DNA of 64,000 bases, from positions 62,001 through 126,000 of the forward strand of contig NZ_JAOZEV010000001.1 in assembly GCF_025847275.1 (NCBI RefSeq). The letters run 5' to 3'. Below the pieces are notes generated by a model, which worked only from the letters and a program-made list of their open reading frames with translations, had not been told where the DNA came from and did not search any database. The translations under genes were made by a program, and so were the position numbers. The stretch's first letter is position 1, and each line of letters starts with the position of its first letter. The DNA comes from Flavobacterium frigoritolerans (GTDB taxonomy: Bacteria > Bacteroidota > Bacteroidia > Flavobacteriales > Flavobacteriaceae). This document shows, piece by piece, positions 63,505 through 64,000 of the stretch.

Positions 63505-64000
63505 ATGAATAAAAAATATACGATTAAAGATATTGCTAAATTAGCAGGTGTTTCGAAAGGTACTGTTGACAGGGTATTGCATAAAAGAGGAAAAGTTTCT
63601 CCGCTGGCTCTAGAAAAAGTAAACGAAGTTTTAAATGTAATTGATTACGAACCCAATCTTATTGCTCGAAATTTAAAGAACAATAAGATTTATCAGATCT
63701 GTATTTTATTACCTGATCCTGAAATCGATCCCTATTGGCTTCCCTGCATCCAAGGAATAAAAGATGCTGTTCAGGAATTTAAAGCCTACAATATACTTGT
63801 TGAAACATTTTATTTTAATCCTGAGAAAACAAAATCGTTTACAAACACCAATGAAACTATTATAGAGAAATCGCCAGATGCAGTTTTGTTAGCACCATTA
63901 TTCCATAAGGAAACATTGGATGCTATAAAAAAATACGATTCTTTAAATATCATTGTAAATACATTTAATAATCAGGTAGAATCTACTTTAATAAAGAATT
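63505..64000 (+). CDS. LacI-family transcriptional regulator, N-terminal part
   Basis: About 165 residues visible, cut by the window edge. MNKKYTIKDIAKLAGVSKGT VDRVLHKRGKVSP is the LacI helix-turn-helix; the hinge region follows (YEPNLIARNLKNNKIYQICI), then the start of the periplasmic-binding-protein-like effector domain (LLPDPEIDPYWLPCIQGIKD). It is divergent from the GHMP kinase and is the likely local regulator of the amino-sugar genes. Its effector sugar is not known. Confidence 0.92.
   Translation, partial: MNKKYTIKDIAKLAGVSKGTVDRVLHKRGKVSPLALEKVNEVLNVIDYEPNLIARNLKNNKIYQICILLPDPEIDPYWLPCIQGIKDAVQEFKAYNILVETFYFNPEKTKSFTNTNETIIEKSPDAVLLAPLFHKETLDAIKKYDSLNIIVNTFNNQVESTLIKN

Overview
The window is strongly AT-rich and is best explained as a chromosomal segment of a Flavobacterium or a close relative (Bacteroidota, Flavobacteriia). 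The evidence is the -7 promoter element TAnnTTTG in front of many genes, weak or absent Shine-Dalgarno sequences, a type IX secretion sorting domain on the S8 protease, Bacteroidota families (DUF3810, DUF4834, DUF4268, YfhO, NagB fused to a PIG-L deacetylase), and recurrent short intergenic repeats. I saw no rRNA, tRNA, CRISPR array, transposase or phage gene.

Layout. 0-9.6 kb: housekeeping genes (MBL hydrolase, peroxiredoxin, endonuclease III, an ECF sigma factor with a 47-residue companion ORF, uvrA). 9.8-17.2 kb: minus-strand envelope genes (MscS channel, polysaccharide flippase, glycosyltransferase, YfhO-type membrane protein, DUF4834). 17.3-21.5 kb: outer-membrane protein, acetyltransferase-like protein, lipoprotein and an alpha-oxoamine synthase (serine palmitoyltransferase or cysteate acyltransferase type). 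21.7-30.5 kb: nitrite/nitric-oxide respiration block: nirK (cytochrome c fused), nirV, a SCO copper chaperone, an uncharacterised His-rich membrane protein, ric, a quinol-type norB, an azurin-like lipoprotein and an Rrf2/NsrR-like regulator. 30.6-57.2 kb: mixed housekeeping genes (NYN/LOTUS protein, glutamate-synthase-like FMN protein, RdgB, DEAD-box helicase, DUF389, PepD, DUF3810, a second ECF sigma factor with a membrane partner, acyltransferase, Nudix, nitronate monooxygenase, T9SS protease, MnmA, YidC, PyrG) and a DUF3820/DUF4190 cluster with a decaying duplicate. 57.3-64 kb: amino-sugar locus: NagB-deacetylase fusion, MFS sugar transporter, nucleotidyltransferase, GHMP kinase and a divergent LacI-family regulator.

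Two systems stand out. First, nirK, norB and the rrf2 gene share one inverted-repeat signature (ATAAAAGAC-N6-GTCTTTTAT and variants) at their promoters. This makes the Rrf2 protein, which has three FeS-type cysteines, the likely NO-responsive regulator of a compact nitrite-to-N2O module with dedicated copper supply (SCO), electron donor (azurin) and FeS repair (Ric). Second, the amino-sugar locus combines a deaminase-deacetylase fusion with a kinase and nucleotidyltransferase pair of unknown substrate. Two TCGA-centred palindromes lie in the divergent intergenic region, and the LacI-family gene appears to be nearly leaderless.

Intergenic spacers carry several dispersed repeat types: a compound element with a CCCGATAnnTATCGGG-like core (two copies), a 22-bp element (two copies), degenerate short-unit repeats and long perfect hairpins. 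Most hairpins lie between convergent genes and probably act as terminators. All functional calls are from reading motifs and context; no database search was run.
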